From Azolla caroliniana (lineage: Eukaryota > Polypodiophyta), in assembly GCA_043228905.1 (NCBI GenBank), contig JBHGNT010000010.1, forward strand, positions 930,001 to 994,000: a stretch of 64,000 nucleotides of DNA, written 5' to 3'. Made by a program: the position numbers and the translations under genes. The notes beneath the pieces are model-generated. The model was not told the origin of the DNA. It searched no databases and saw only the letters and a list, made by a program, of their open reading frames with translations. Of this stretch, positions 43,138 through 51,878 are shown in pieces (position 1 is the first letter of the stretch; the number at the start of each line of letters is the position of its first letter).

Positions 43138-46100
43138 GTCCAGCCAAAATAGGAGCCGTTTGGTTGGACAGCCCTAGATCTGTGCAGCCCATTAGTGGTT
43201 CCATTCCCTCTAAGCAAGTTAGCGATGTGTTCGTAGCCCAAGTAGCAGTTAGTACTAAAAGTACCCCTCCAGTACATACCTTAGCACTTCTAGATTCCGG
43301 AGCTAATTCTTGCTTTATGGATAGGAATTTTGCCCAAGCCCATCAGATATCCCTCAGTAAGCTCCCGTGTCCAGCCTCAGTAGTAGTCATTGATGGTCGT
43401 CCCATTGCTTCTGGGAATATCATAGAAGAGTCAGAACCTGTTAATATTGTCCTAGATAACTTAGCATGTGTAGTGTCGTTTAATATTATTAGTATCCCAG
43501 AACATCCCATAGTTTTAGGATTACCATGGTTCGAATTACACAATCCAAACATAGATTGGAGAACAAGGGCAATCCGGTGTCGACAAACCCAAAAGACAAT
43601 GGCAACCATTTCGCTACATCAGTTGCGTGAAGAAGGGCGCAAGGAGGAGATGTTCCTTTTCGCAATATCAGTAAACCCCTCCATCACCACTAAAGAAGAC
43701 AGTACTGTTCAACTCCCCGAGAAGTATCGTCAGTACGCTGATGTGTTCGATAAAGTACAAGCCAACACACTTCCTCATCATCGGCCGTACGATTGCGCCA
43801 TCGACTTACAACCGGGAAAAGAGCCGCCATGGGGGCCGATCTACAATTTGTCACCAACCGAGCTAGAAGTCCTTCGAGCCTATATAGAGGAGAATTTGGA
43901 GAATGGTTTCATTCGGCATTCGAAATCTCCAGCCGGCGCACCCATTTTCTTCGTCAAGAAAAAAGATGGCTCGCTTCGACTTGTTGTAGATTACCGTGGC
44001 TTGAATAAGGTTACAATAAGAAATAGGTATGCTCTTCCCCTTATCTCAAGTCTTTTAGAACGAATCAATGGTGCCAGGTTCTTCACGAAGATCGATTTAC
44101 GAGGAGCCTATAACCTCGTACGAATCCGACCAGGAGATGAATGGAAGACCGCGTTTCGCACCAGATATGGGCACTTCGAGTATACGGTCATGCCGTTCGG
44201 ACTCACTAATGCGCCAGCAGTCTTCCAGCACATGGCGAATGATATATTTCGAGATCTATTGGATGATTTTTTGATCATCTATTTAGATGATCTACTGGTT
44301 TATTCAAAGACCCAAGAAGAACATGATTCTCATGTACTATTAGTACTAAAACGACTTCGAGAACATGGGCTATATGCAAAGCTAGAGAAATGTAGTTTCG
44401 GGTGCAACCAGGTGGAATTTCTCGGATATGTCATCTCCTCAGAAGGCATCTCTATGGACCCAGCTAAGGTCAAAACGGTGGTAGAATGGCAAACTCCGCG
44501 TTCGGTGCGGGATGTGCAGTGCTTCCTAGGCTTTGCAAATTTTTACCGGAAGTTCATACAAGACTACTCAAAAATAGTTCTGCCTCTCACACAGCTCACC
44601 AGGAAAGGACAATCATTTATCTGGTCTAAAGAAACGGACATGGCTTTCGAGAGTCTTAAGAAGGCGTTCACATCAGCTCCAATTCTAGGTCATGTGGATC
44701 CGGAACAACCATTCATTATCGAAGCTGACGCATCTGATTTCGCATTGGGGAGCATTTTGTCACAACAGGGTAATGACGAGAAGCTGCATCCTGTGGCTTT
44801 CCACTCCCGTAAGTTTGACGCCGCCGAAATCAACTACGAAATTCACGATAAAGAGCTATTGGCAATAGTTGATTCTTTTATACAGTGGAGGCATTTTCTC
44901 GAGGGATCTCCTCATCAAGTCACTGTATTCAATGACCACAAGAACCTTGCCTACTTTCAAGATGCTCGTGTACTGAATCGACGTCAAGCTCGATGGGCCC
45001 ACTTCCTCACACGCTTCGACTTCAAAATTACATATCGTCCGGGGAAGCACCAAGGGAAGGCAGATGCATTATCACGACGTTCGTATCTAACACCACGTCC
45101 CGGGGAGCCAGCTTTCGATAACCAGAAGCAAGTAATCTTGGGACCAGCACGACTACAAGGAGCACAGGTCTTTGACATGCCCATGGACTCTGACGTCACC
45201 AATACTATACGTGAGGACTTGAAGACTGACGCCTTCGCCCAAGCTATACTAGCACAAATTGACCCCTGTCGAGCGTCATGTTCACAGTCACAACCACCAG
45301 GTACTGACTATCGGCAATTTAAATACTGTGATGGATTACTCTTCTTTAAAGAACTTTTGTATGTTCCTAATGGTTCTTGCCGCCTTCGAGTAGTACAAAA
45401 CTGCCATGACACATATACAGCAGGACATTTCGGTAGTACTAAAACATTAGATTTAGTACAACGATCATTCTGGTGGCCCCGTATGCAACAATTTGTCAAA
45501 GATTTTGTTCGGACTTGTGACACCTGTTGCAGAGCGAAAATGCCAAGGCATCATCCATATGGTTTATTAGAACCATTACCAATTCCAAGCAAGCCATGGC
45601 AATCCATTGCTCTCGACTTCATCACAGATCTTCCAGTCTCTAAGGAGTTCAACGCGATTCTAACAGTGGTGGATCGATATACGAAGATGGCTCATTTCTT
45701 ACCATGTACTAAGGAAATATCTAGTGAAGACACCGCCGAAATTGTCATGCGGGAAGTATGTCGGCATCATGGACTTCCCGATAGTATCATTAGCGATCGT
45801 GGACCCCAGTTTGTATCCAAATTCTGGAAGCACCTTTTTAAGATGCTCAAGGTGACTTGTAACCTCTCCTCCGGCTACCACCCACAAACCGACGGTCAAG
45901 CCGAACGAACAAATCAAACATTGGAGCAGTATCTGCGGTGCTTTCTCAGCTATCATCAGGATGACTGGGCAGATATTCTTCACTTCGCCGAATTTGCCTA
46001 TAATAACGCTATCCACGCATCGACTAAAGTTACGCCATTCTATGCTTATACGGGATGTCATCCCCGGTGGTCTGTCCTTGAAGTCCCAGAAGTGTCCACA

Positions 46101-46712
46101 AATCCGTGCGCGGAGGATCGTTTGGAGCGATTACGCAAGATACAAGAAGATTTATCTACTCAACTCCAGCATGCTCAACAATCACACAAGGACTACGCGG
46201 ATCGTCATCGACTTCCATCCAGTTTTAACATTGGGGATCGGGTGTGGCTGCTACGACGACACATCAAGACTACTCGCCCATGTGAAAAATTGGATTATCG
46301 GCGATTAGGTCCTTTCCGTATTATCGGAAAGATTAATGATGTCGCTTTTCGTCTCGATCTACCTCCGCAACTTCGGATACATCCGGTATTTCATAGTTCC
46401 CTCCTTGAACCTTATCACGAGAGCACTATCCCAGGACGGATTACACAACCTCCACCTCCTATCGAGCTTGAAGATGGACCTGAGTATGAGGTTGCTGCCA
46501 TCCTTGATTCCAAGATTGTTCGCAATAAGCTCTACTATCTAGTCGATTGGCTAGGGTATAGTCCCAGCGAGCGTACTTGGGAGCCGATCGAGAACGTGAC
46601 CAATGCTCGTGCTCTTCTTGAAGACTTCCATCGTCGATATCCAGAGAAACCGGGTCCTCAATCTAAAACGACTCGTGGAACTCGTCGTTTTAAAGGGGGG
46701 ATAGTGTCATAA
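43110..46712 (+). CDS. pol: Pol of the inner chromovirus (protease-RT-RNase H-integrase-chromodomain)
   Basis: About 1200 aa, open from 43110. The frame contains no early ATG (the first part would need a TTG at 43164), supporting expression as a Gag-Pol fusion by frameshifting. Counting from 43164, domains in order: aspartic protease LLDSGANSC (about 42-50); RT with [19 protein letters not shown] and YLDDLLVYS (catalytic YLDD near 372); RNase H (EADASDFALGSI near 518); integrase zinc region (HFGSTKTLDLVQRSFWWP, CDTCC) near 750; DDE core with LDFITDLPVS, SDRGPQFVSKFW and YHPQTDGQAERTNQ; GPY/F element RRLGPFRI; C-terminal chromodomain EYEVAAILDS, YLVDWLGY, TWEP with the expected aromatic residues. 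No premature stop. The final codons cross the polypurine tract and stop at TAA 46710-46712 within the 3' LTR. Confidence 0.96.
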   Translation, partial: SVRRRVKLLSPAKIGAVWLDSPRSVQPISGSIPSKQVSDVFVAQVAVSTKSTPPVHTLALLDSGANSCFMDRNFAQAHQISLSKLPCPASVVVIDGRPIASGNIIEESEPVNIVLDNLACVVSFNIISIPEHPIVLGLPWFELHNPNIDWRTRAIRCRQTQKTMATISLHQLREEGRKEEMFLFAISVNPSITTKEDSTVQLPEKYRQYADVFDKVQANTLPHHRPYDCAIDLQPGKEPPWGPIYNLSPTELEVLRAYIEENLENGFIRHSKSPAGAPIFFVKKKDGSLRLVVDYRGLNKVTIRNRYALPLISSLLERINGARFFTKIDLRGAYNLVRIRPGDEWKTAFRTRYGHFEYTVMPFGLTNAPAVFQHMANDIFRDLLDDFLIIYLDDLLVYSKTQEEHDSHVLLVLKRLREHGLYAKLEKCSFGCNQVEFLGYVISSEGISMDPAKVKTVVEWQTPRSVRDVQCFLGFANFYRKFIQDYSKIVLPLTQLTRKGQSFIWSKETDMAFESLKKAFTSAPILGHVDPEQPFIIEADASDFALGSILSQQGNDEKLHPVAFHSRKFDAAEINYEIHDKELLAIVDSFIQWRHFLEGSPHQVTVFNDHKNLAYFQDARVLNRRQARWAHFLTRFDFKITYRPGKHQGKADALSRRSYLTPRPGEPAFDNQKQVILGPARLQGAQVFDMPMDSDVTNTIREDLKTDAFAQAILAQIDPCRASCSQSQPPGTDYRQFKYCDGLLFFKELLYVPNGSCRLRVVQNCHDTYTAGHFGSTKTLDLVQRSFWWPRMQQFVKDFVRTCDTCCRAKMPRHHPYGLLEPLPIPSKPWQSIALDFITDLPVSKEFNAILTVVDRYTKMAHFLPCTKEISSEDTAEIVMREVCRHHGLPDSIISDRGPQFVSKFWKHLFKMLKVTCNLSSGYHPQTDGQAERTNQTLEQYLRCFLSYHQDDWADILHFAEFAYNNAIHASTKVTPFYAYTGCHPRWSVLEVPEVSTNPCAEDRLERLRKIQEDLSTQLQHAQQSHKDYADRHRLPSSFNIGDRVWLLRRHIKTTRPCEKLDYRRLGPFRIIGKINDVAFRLDLPPQLRIHPVFHSSLLEPYHESTIPGRITQPPPPIELEDGPEYEVAAILDSKIVRNKLYYLVDWLGYSPSERTWEPIENVTNARALLEDFHRRYPEKPGPQSKTTRGTRRFKGGIVS
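43125..43131 (+). promoter_or_regulatory. Candidate -1 ribosomal frameshift heptamer
   Basis: G TTA AAC, in phase with gag codons, is followed by TAT TAA. The pol frame is -1 relative to gag and opens at 43110, so the two frames overlap by only about 25 nt around this heptamer. The same heptamer is used at the ORF1a/1b junction of equine arteritis virus, so it is a plausible slip site. A downstream structure was not evaluated. Confidence 0.6.
46692..46704 (+). other. Polypurine tract of the inner element
   Basis: AAAGGGGGGATAG directly precedes the 3' LTR and is also pol coding sequence (Lys-Gly-Gly-Ile). It closely resembles the outer element's GGAGGGGGGATAA. Confidence 0.9.
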
Positions 46713-47160
46713 CTAGACTCGAACCCATAACCTGTTGTTACATGGGTCGAGTCTTTACCGTTATATTATACATTGTAATTCGAAGTATATTATTTTCATT
46801 TATATTTTATTAGGAAATGGATGTATATTCCAGATTTCTCTGGAACATTCTAGAAACTTCAGGAGTATTCCTGAAGACACTATAAAAGGAGGCGCAAGGC
46901 ATTAGTTCGAACCAAATCGGTTCAACGCCAGTCTTAAGCCTTCTAGCTGTTATTGTATATTTTCCTTCACCTAATACATATATCCTTCGTATCATCATTC
47001 TCTCTCTCTCTCTCTCTCTCTCCCTCTCACTCGTTCCTTCTCTCAACGTTCTACACCTCTCATAGTACTAATCCTTCTCTGTCTTAGTACTGTTCTCAAC
47101 AATTGTACTAATCCTTCTTTTAGTACTAATTCCTTCTCCGCCTAGGTAGCGTTCCTGACA
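46705..47160 (+). repeat. 3' LTR of the inner element
   Basis: 456 bp, identical to the 5' LTR except for one G/C difference in the CT microsatellite. The pol stop codon lies at its bases 6-8. Confidence 0.97.
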
Positions 47161-47165
47161 ATGAG

Positions 47166-48307
47166 AATATCATCGAGGTAAATGACAACAAAAAGATCAA
47201 GATATTCCCGGAATTTATCGTTCATCATATGTTGAAAAACTGTGGGAGTGTTAGTAAGACCAAAAGGCATTACCTTGTATTCGAAATGCCCATACCGTGT
47301 TCGAAATGCGGTTTTCCATTCATCCCCCAGCTCGATGCGTACTAGATTGTACGCTCCACGCAGATCAACTTTGGAGAAGACACGCGCAACTCGGAGCCGA
47401 TCAAGGAGTTCGGGGATCAGAGGTAGCGGATAACGGTTGCGCACAATGAGTTTGTTGAGACCTCGGTAGTCGACGCATAAGCGTAGAGAGTCGTTCTTCT
47501 TCTTCACAAATAAAATGGGGGCCCTGGCTGGTGACTTAGAAGGTTGAATAAATCCTTTCTTGAGGTTCTCATCGAGATACACACAAAGGGCCTTCAACTC
47601 TGGTGCAGACAACGCATATAGAGGACCAAAGGGTGGACACGCACCTTCTTGAAGATCAATCGGACAATCGTAGAGCAGGTGTTCAGGCAAACGATCAGCA
47701 TTACATTTTTCAAATACGTCAGAGAAGTGTTGGTATTTTTTGGGAATAACATGGAGTGTGTTAGAAATGGCGCCACAAACAAACCCATCTTGGACCGATG
47801 ATGGGGTAGTCAATTCGGAGTCGACCGTCTCCGAAGGATAGGAAACTGAATTTACCTTCATACTGTTGCACACGCATCTTGGCTTGCTAAATGTGATCAA
47901 GCGGTTGCACCAATCCACTATTGGATTGTGCGCCTCCAACCACGTTAGTCCAAAGATGATCGGATGTCGAGGAGATGCGATGAGGTAAAAGGCGAGGTCC
48001 TCCTGGTGTGAGCCCACCCAAAGCCCTAATGGGATTGTAGCTTGAGTAATTGCACCTGACGAGAGGACGCACCCATCGATGGCTTCAACTAGAATGGGTT
48101 TTGAGAGGCCAACGACAGGTACGCCATGTGCTTGGGCAAACGCGACGTCGATGAAGCAAGAAGATGTCCCAGAATCAAGTAAAGCAACAGACTAAATGGA
48201 ACTAGAGTTAAACGAAAGCCATACCTCCAATGTGAAATTGCATGATGGTCCGGCAATGGAACCAAGAGAATGTAGGCGACGGGAGATGTCCAGTTGCATG
48301 GCTCCTA
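47166..48307 (-). pseudogene. Outer element pol, 5' part: protease and first part of RT
   Basis: The pol frame is -1 relative to gag, as in the inner element. It carries protease [14 protein letters not shown] (about 48160-48190), then the RT fingers and palm ([27 protein letters not shown] and YLDDILI), ending where the inner element inserted at 47166. A TAG at 48192-48194 just before the protease active site breaks the frame. The remaining sequence from 48189 to 47166 is open and continues in spirit at 41393. Confidence 0.9.
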
Positions 48308-49321
48308 CTGCAACCGAACGATGTCGTTTTCCGGATGTTGGGGTCCGTTAGCTCGATGGAATTGTGGGCGAGTACTCCTAGGACAATGGCGAACGACATG
48401 GCCGGAGGCGCCACAATACATGCACAAGCCATTAGCCCGCCGAAATTGTCGTTCAACATCAGTTAATGGCTGAAATCAGGCTTGATCAATTTCCATGGGG
48501 ATAGGAGCATCTGCCAAAGTAGGCGAGTGTGAGGATGCCTAGGGTTGTATGACCGGGGCATGGCGTGGAAGTGAATGAGGTGGAACCCAAGTCCGGCGCT
48601 CTTCTTGGCGAAATTCGAAAAGACGATTGTCACAATGGACTGCTTGTGAAATCGTTTGGGATAATGAGGTGGGCTCCGGAATGTTTAAGAGAAGATTCTT
48701 GACATTGATTTGAAGGCCGTGCCGAAAGTGATCAGCTAAAGCTTGATCATCCCAATTGACGTCGCATGCTAGTTGTCGAAATTCTGAAGCATAGACCGAA
48801 GCTGCACACAAACCTTGTTTGAGTGCATAAATCTTGTTAAGAGCTGTACGTTGTTGGTCCGTCTCTCCAAATGTGGCCTCTAACTCGGCGAAGAAGGCGG
48901 GAAAGTCCTCCAATAGAGGTGACGAGGTTTCTACCAATGGTGCAAACCAAGCTTGGGCTGGACCGGAGAGAAGGGTGCCCACAAGGCCGACTTGTCGAAG
49001 ACCATCTCCATAACGTTGAAGTTGTAGCCGAATGATAAGTCGAATTTGATTGATGAACCCTCGGAAACGCGACCTCATTCCATCAAATTTTTCTGGGAGG
49101 CTAACCTTAGGCTCAAGAAACTGTGACGAAGCTAGGCTAAATGTTGGTAGAAGATTGGGCTCTAGGCTAGGTTGTTGTGGGAGACTAGGGTTCGGGGGTT
49201 GTGAGGATAGGGAGGTACCGACTTGAAGTTCTTGTAAAGAATTTCGAAGAGCTTCATTTTCAAGCTGTAGTTGTCGTAAGGCTACCATTATTTGGCCTAA
49301 CTCACTAGTTGAGTCGGACAT
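48305..49321 (-). pseudogene. gag: Outer element gag
   Basis: Starts at the ATG at 49321 (MSDSTSELGQIM), about 50 nt after the 5' LTR. It has a coiled-coil-like start, the capsid core (FDGMRSRFRGFINQIRL, GPAQAWFAPLVE) and, after two premature stops (TAG 48539-48541 and TGA 48476-48478), the CCHC zinc knuckle CMYCGASGHVVRHC at 48383-48424. It ends at TAG 48305-48307. Comparison with the inner element (PMEIDTTRRR against PMEIDQA-stop) suggests the TGA arose from an arginine CGA by a C-to-T change. Not functional. Confidence 0.9.
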
Positions 49322-49358
49322 AGCTATGGCTTATGAGAGGGAGAGCTATGAGGATGGG

Positions 49359-49369
49359 AAGGTGAACAA
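49359..49369 (-). other. Primer-binding site of the outer element (self-complementary type)
   Basis: On the element's strand TTGTTCACCTT starts 2 nt after the 5' LTR end, the same offset as in the inner element. It is exactly complementary to AAGGTGAACAA in the 5' LTR (49464-49474 on the plus strand), which starts 32 nt after the first T of TATAAATA (49506-49499). There is no tRNA-type TGG. Confidence 0.65.
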
Positions 49370-49371
49370 AT

Positions 49372-49725
49372 TGTCACGGATCATAAGCTCAAGAGACAAG
49401 TAAGAAGATAACCAAATGGACAAGAAAGAAGATAGTATTAAAGGAAAGACTCCATAACTGGTGTTGTTCACCTTGAATTCCTTCAAGGTGAACTCCTCTA
49501 TTTATACTACATGGCATGCATACTTGTTGCACGCATGTGAATCTACAATAGAGCATGTAGGTATGCATGCATGTGCCAAGTGTAAATACTACAAGGGAGC
49601 AACTATGCACATGATGCTAGCAAAATAATAAGGACCAATTATATACATAACTATGTGCTAGATATCTTGGTTGGCTCATAATACTAGATTATAACATGGT
49701 CGTGTCAAGAGTTCGAATCTTGATA
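49372..49725 (-). repeat. 5' LTR of the outer element
   Basis: 354 bp. It has TATAAATA (minus strand, 49506-49499) and a perfect 12-bp hairpin (plus-strand 49466-49477 with 49482-49493, loop TTCC) spanning the predicted transcript start. The 5' terminal base pair is changed (TG...TA on the plus strand). Confidence 0.95.
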
Positions 49726-50241
49726 AATGGAAGGAGTAATAAAATGAAATAAAATAAATAAATAAATAAAATCTACAAAAAGGAGGAAGAGAGCTTGTTG
49801 TGAGGGATCAAACTTTTGACAATTAGGCATAGGCTTTGTTGACATTCATAGTACACTAATAATATTTTTATAGTAAATGTAAAAGTGTTCATTTTATTTC
49901 TAATAAATAAAAATATAAAACCATAGATTGACACATGCATGCTATTCGTGATATTCGCAATATTCGAGAATATATGAAATGGCCCCAAGAATTTATAAAA
50001 CCATTTGTTTTGCAAAATAAAATATAATAAAAGTTAATTATTATTAATTTTAGGAAAAATAAAGATTAATATTAATTCACTAAAAAAAGAAATATCATTC
50101 ATTAAAAGATTATGAAAATATGGTTAGTGTCAATAGAGGAGACTTGACACTAAATTAATATAAATATAATAAAAATTAATTAATTAATTTTTAGAAAATA
50201 AAAATAAAAATCAATTCACTAAATAAAAGAACAATCATTCC
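49726..50241. other. LINE tail plus AT-rich intergenic DNA
   Basis: 49726-49730 is the right TSD of the outer LTR element. 49731-49772 is an AAAT-rich tail that probably ends the LINE split at 38658. The rest is strongly AT-rich with AATTAATTAATT words and no coding sequence. The minus strand near 49800-49840 has an AGTTTGATCCC B-box-like word. Confidence 0.5.
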
Positions 50242-51123
50242 TTTTTTTTTTTTGTAACACTTTTATTACTAGTGGGAAACCGCAAAATGAGGTGAAAACC
50301 CACAAAGAATAAAGAAAAATATACAAGTGTCGATTAAACACTAAAGTGCTTAAAAGCACTCAAAGCAAAGGTTGTAAATTTGGAGTGTGATGTCTCTAAG
50401 TTGCCTCGAGGATTGCTTAAAGAAGCTAACTTCATGCAGTTGGTTTCGATCAAAGACCTTATTATTGCGGGTTGTCCAAATGGTCCAAAGTGCCCAAAAT
50501 CGTGTCCATTGGAGAAAATAGGCATTGTCGAATAAGGTGCATGGAATTTGTCTAAATATCCAAAAGTGTTTACCAAACCTTCGGCTAGGAAATCTGTGAT
50601 AAATAGATGCACTTAGTCTTTGTACAAATGTTGTAGTGAATGAACAAGTCCATAATAAGTGTGGGACTGTTTCCAACTGTCCACCACATCTTGCACAATG
50701 CAGTGAGGCTACCAATCTCTTTTGAAGATTCGACCCAGTCGGGAGCACACCCAATAAGCATCTCCATAGGAATACCCGTTGCTTAAGTGGAAGACTAGAG
50801 CTCCATAAGCTTGCAAGCCTGTTATTCCACCATGACTGTGTTTTGTGTAGGTTCCATAATGCATTTCCATGTTCGTGAAACCATGGGACAAGTTGCAACA
50901 ACATATACATTGAATGTGTTGTAATGTTATGAATTGGAATAACAATGTTCCCTTTTTGTAACATCCAATCCTGAATCCTGCGATCTCCATTGAGAGGTGG
51001 CACAAGTACTAAGGAAAGCACCAACTCAGTGACTTGATTCCATATAATGCGATGATGTGGCCCAAGATTATAACGACATGTCATGTCATTGAAGTGCAAT
51101 AAGTGACCTTGGTCATTTACCAC
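50242..51123 (-). pseudogene. LINE ORF2 3' fragment with poly(A) tail
   Basis: A 257-codon minus-strand frame (51123-50350) is the C-terminal region of a plant LINE ORF2. The reverse-transcriptase zinc-binding domain is SLPLKQRVFLWRCLLGVLPT then CARCGGQLETVPHLLWTC (C-x2-C, H, C), followed by FWALWTIWTTRNNKVFD near the end. A 12-nt T run at 50242-50253 (poly(A) on the element's strand) marks its 3' end about 95 nt after the stop. The 5' part is absent, as usual for truncated LINEs. It differs from the LINE fragment at 37701, so it belongs to another lineage or an older copy. Not functional alone. Confidence 0.85.
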
Positions 51124-51490
51124 ATCTACAATTGATTTTAGCCCCTTCTTTGCTAAAAAAAAAAGCTTTCCTAGGCTCTTGTTCAGCTCAAATAATTCAT
51201 TAATAGATTATAATAATAGAATCTCTCCTTTTCTTAGAATCTCTTTCTATACAACAAAGCAGCTCAAATCTACTCCAAGCACAAAGGGGAAGAGGATGTA
51301 GGAGTTCTAGGTGAGCATACCAACAAAATGCCTTTGAACATTGCAAGCATGAGCATCGAGTGCACATTTGAAGAAATGAACGTAGTTTCTCTTAAGGCAA
51401 GGGTGTGCTAGGGAGGCCTTTTACGAGGGCCAAGGTTAAGGGGGAGGGGGGGGGGGGGGGTCAGCGAAGAGTCTCTCGAGTTAATGCATG
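51124..51490. other. Intergenic DNA with a poly-G run
   Basis: No gene is seen. A run of about 20 nearly uninterrupted G residues sits at 51440-51461. Confidence 0.5.
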
Positions 51491-51806
51491 AACAAATATA
51501 CATCCATCCAGACATTCCAAGTACAAGCATTGCATACGTAGTCAGAATATGTGAAAGGATATGTTCTTAGAGCAAGGAATGCCAAAGGAGTCAAGGCCAA
51601 GGAAGGCTTCACCAGGCTCGAACAAAATACAACCATCCCAGACATTCCAAGTCCAAGCATTGCATATGTAGTCGGAATACGTGGAAGGATATGTTCGTAG
51701 AGCAAGGAATGCCGAAGGAGTCGAGGCCAAGGAGGGCTTCACTAGGGCGAGCCCGAGCCCGAGCCCGAGCCCGAGCCTGAGCCTGAGTGTGAGCCTGAGC
51801 TGGAGC
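51491..51806. repeat. 130-bp tandem duplication followed by a GAGCCC minisatellite
   Basis: Two copies share GACATTCCAAGT (51511 and 51641), AGCAAGGAATGCC and CAAGGAGGGCTTCACT-type words. Next comes a hexanucleotide GAGCCC/GAGCCT run (about 51748-51806). The array ends about 70 bp before the first in-frame ATG of the DTW gene, so it lies in its promoter or leader region. Frames on either strand through it are repetitive and not genes. Confidence 0.85.
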
Positions 51807-51878
51807 CAAGGGCCTTTCTTGGCTTAAGGTTATAGAAAGAGTTATGTTAATGGTGATCCTCCCCCTCATCATATACAT

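Larger units (their letters stand above)
41394..47160 (+). mobile_element. Inner Ty3 chromovirus, young and apparently intact
   Basis: 5767-bp plus-strand element with 456-bp LTRs (41394-41849 and 46705-47160) and perfect 5-bp TSDs. The LTRs differ at one visible position, inside a CT microsatellite, so insertion is recent. Gag (41947-43137) and the pol frame (43110-46712) have no premature stops. All hallmarks are present: LTR TATA box, self-complementary primer site, zinc knuckle, protease, RT, RNase H, integrase, chromodomain and polypurine tract. It is inserted inside another chromovirus, which fits chromodomain-guided insertion into heterochromatin (inference). It is potentially autonomous; activity cannot be judged from sequence. 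Confidence 0.96.
38659..49725 (-). mobile_element. Outer Ty3 chromovirus (decayed, interrupted by a second element)
   Basis: LTR retrotransposon on the minus strand with 354-bp LTRs (38659-39012 and 49372-49725) flanked by AATGG. Order on its strand: LTR, gag, protease, RT, RNase H, integrase with chromodomain, LTR. Removing the inner insertion (41394-47165, counting one TSD) leaves about 5.3 kb, normal for this group. The LTRs differ at four sites (about 1.1 percent), one of which changes the terminal CA to TA in the right LTR. At least four in-frame stops (48539, 48476, 48192, 39879) make it non-autonomous. Its primer-binding region is complementary to its own predicted transcript start (see findings). 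The integrase and chromodomain resemble fungal and Tcn1-like chromoviruses more than typical seed-plant lineages; this rests on visual similarity. Confidence 0.93.

Noticed and set aside
43164-43166. Independent start of pol at this TTG
   Set aside because: It is not an ATG. The pol frame is open back to 43110 and overlaps gag at a slippery heptamer, so frameshifting explains expression better.
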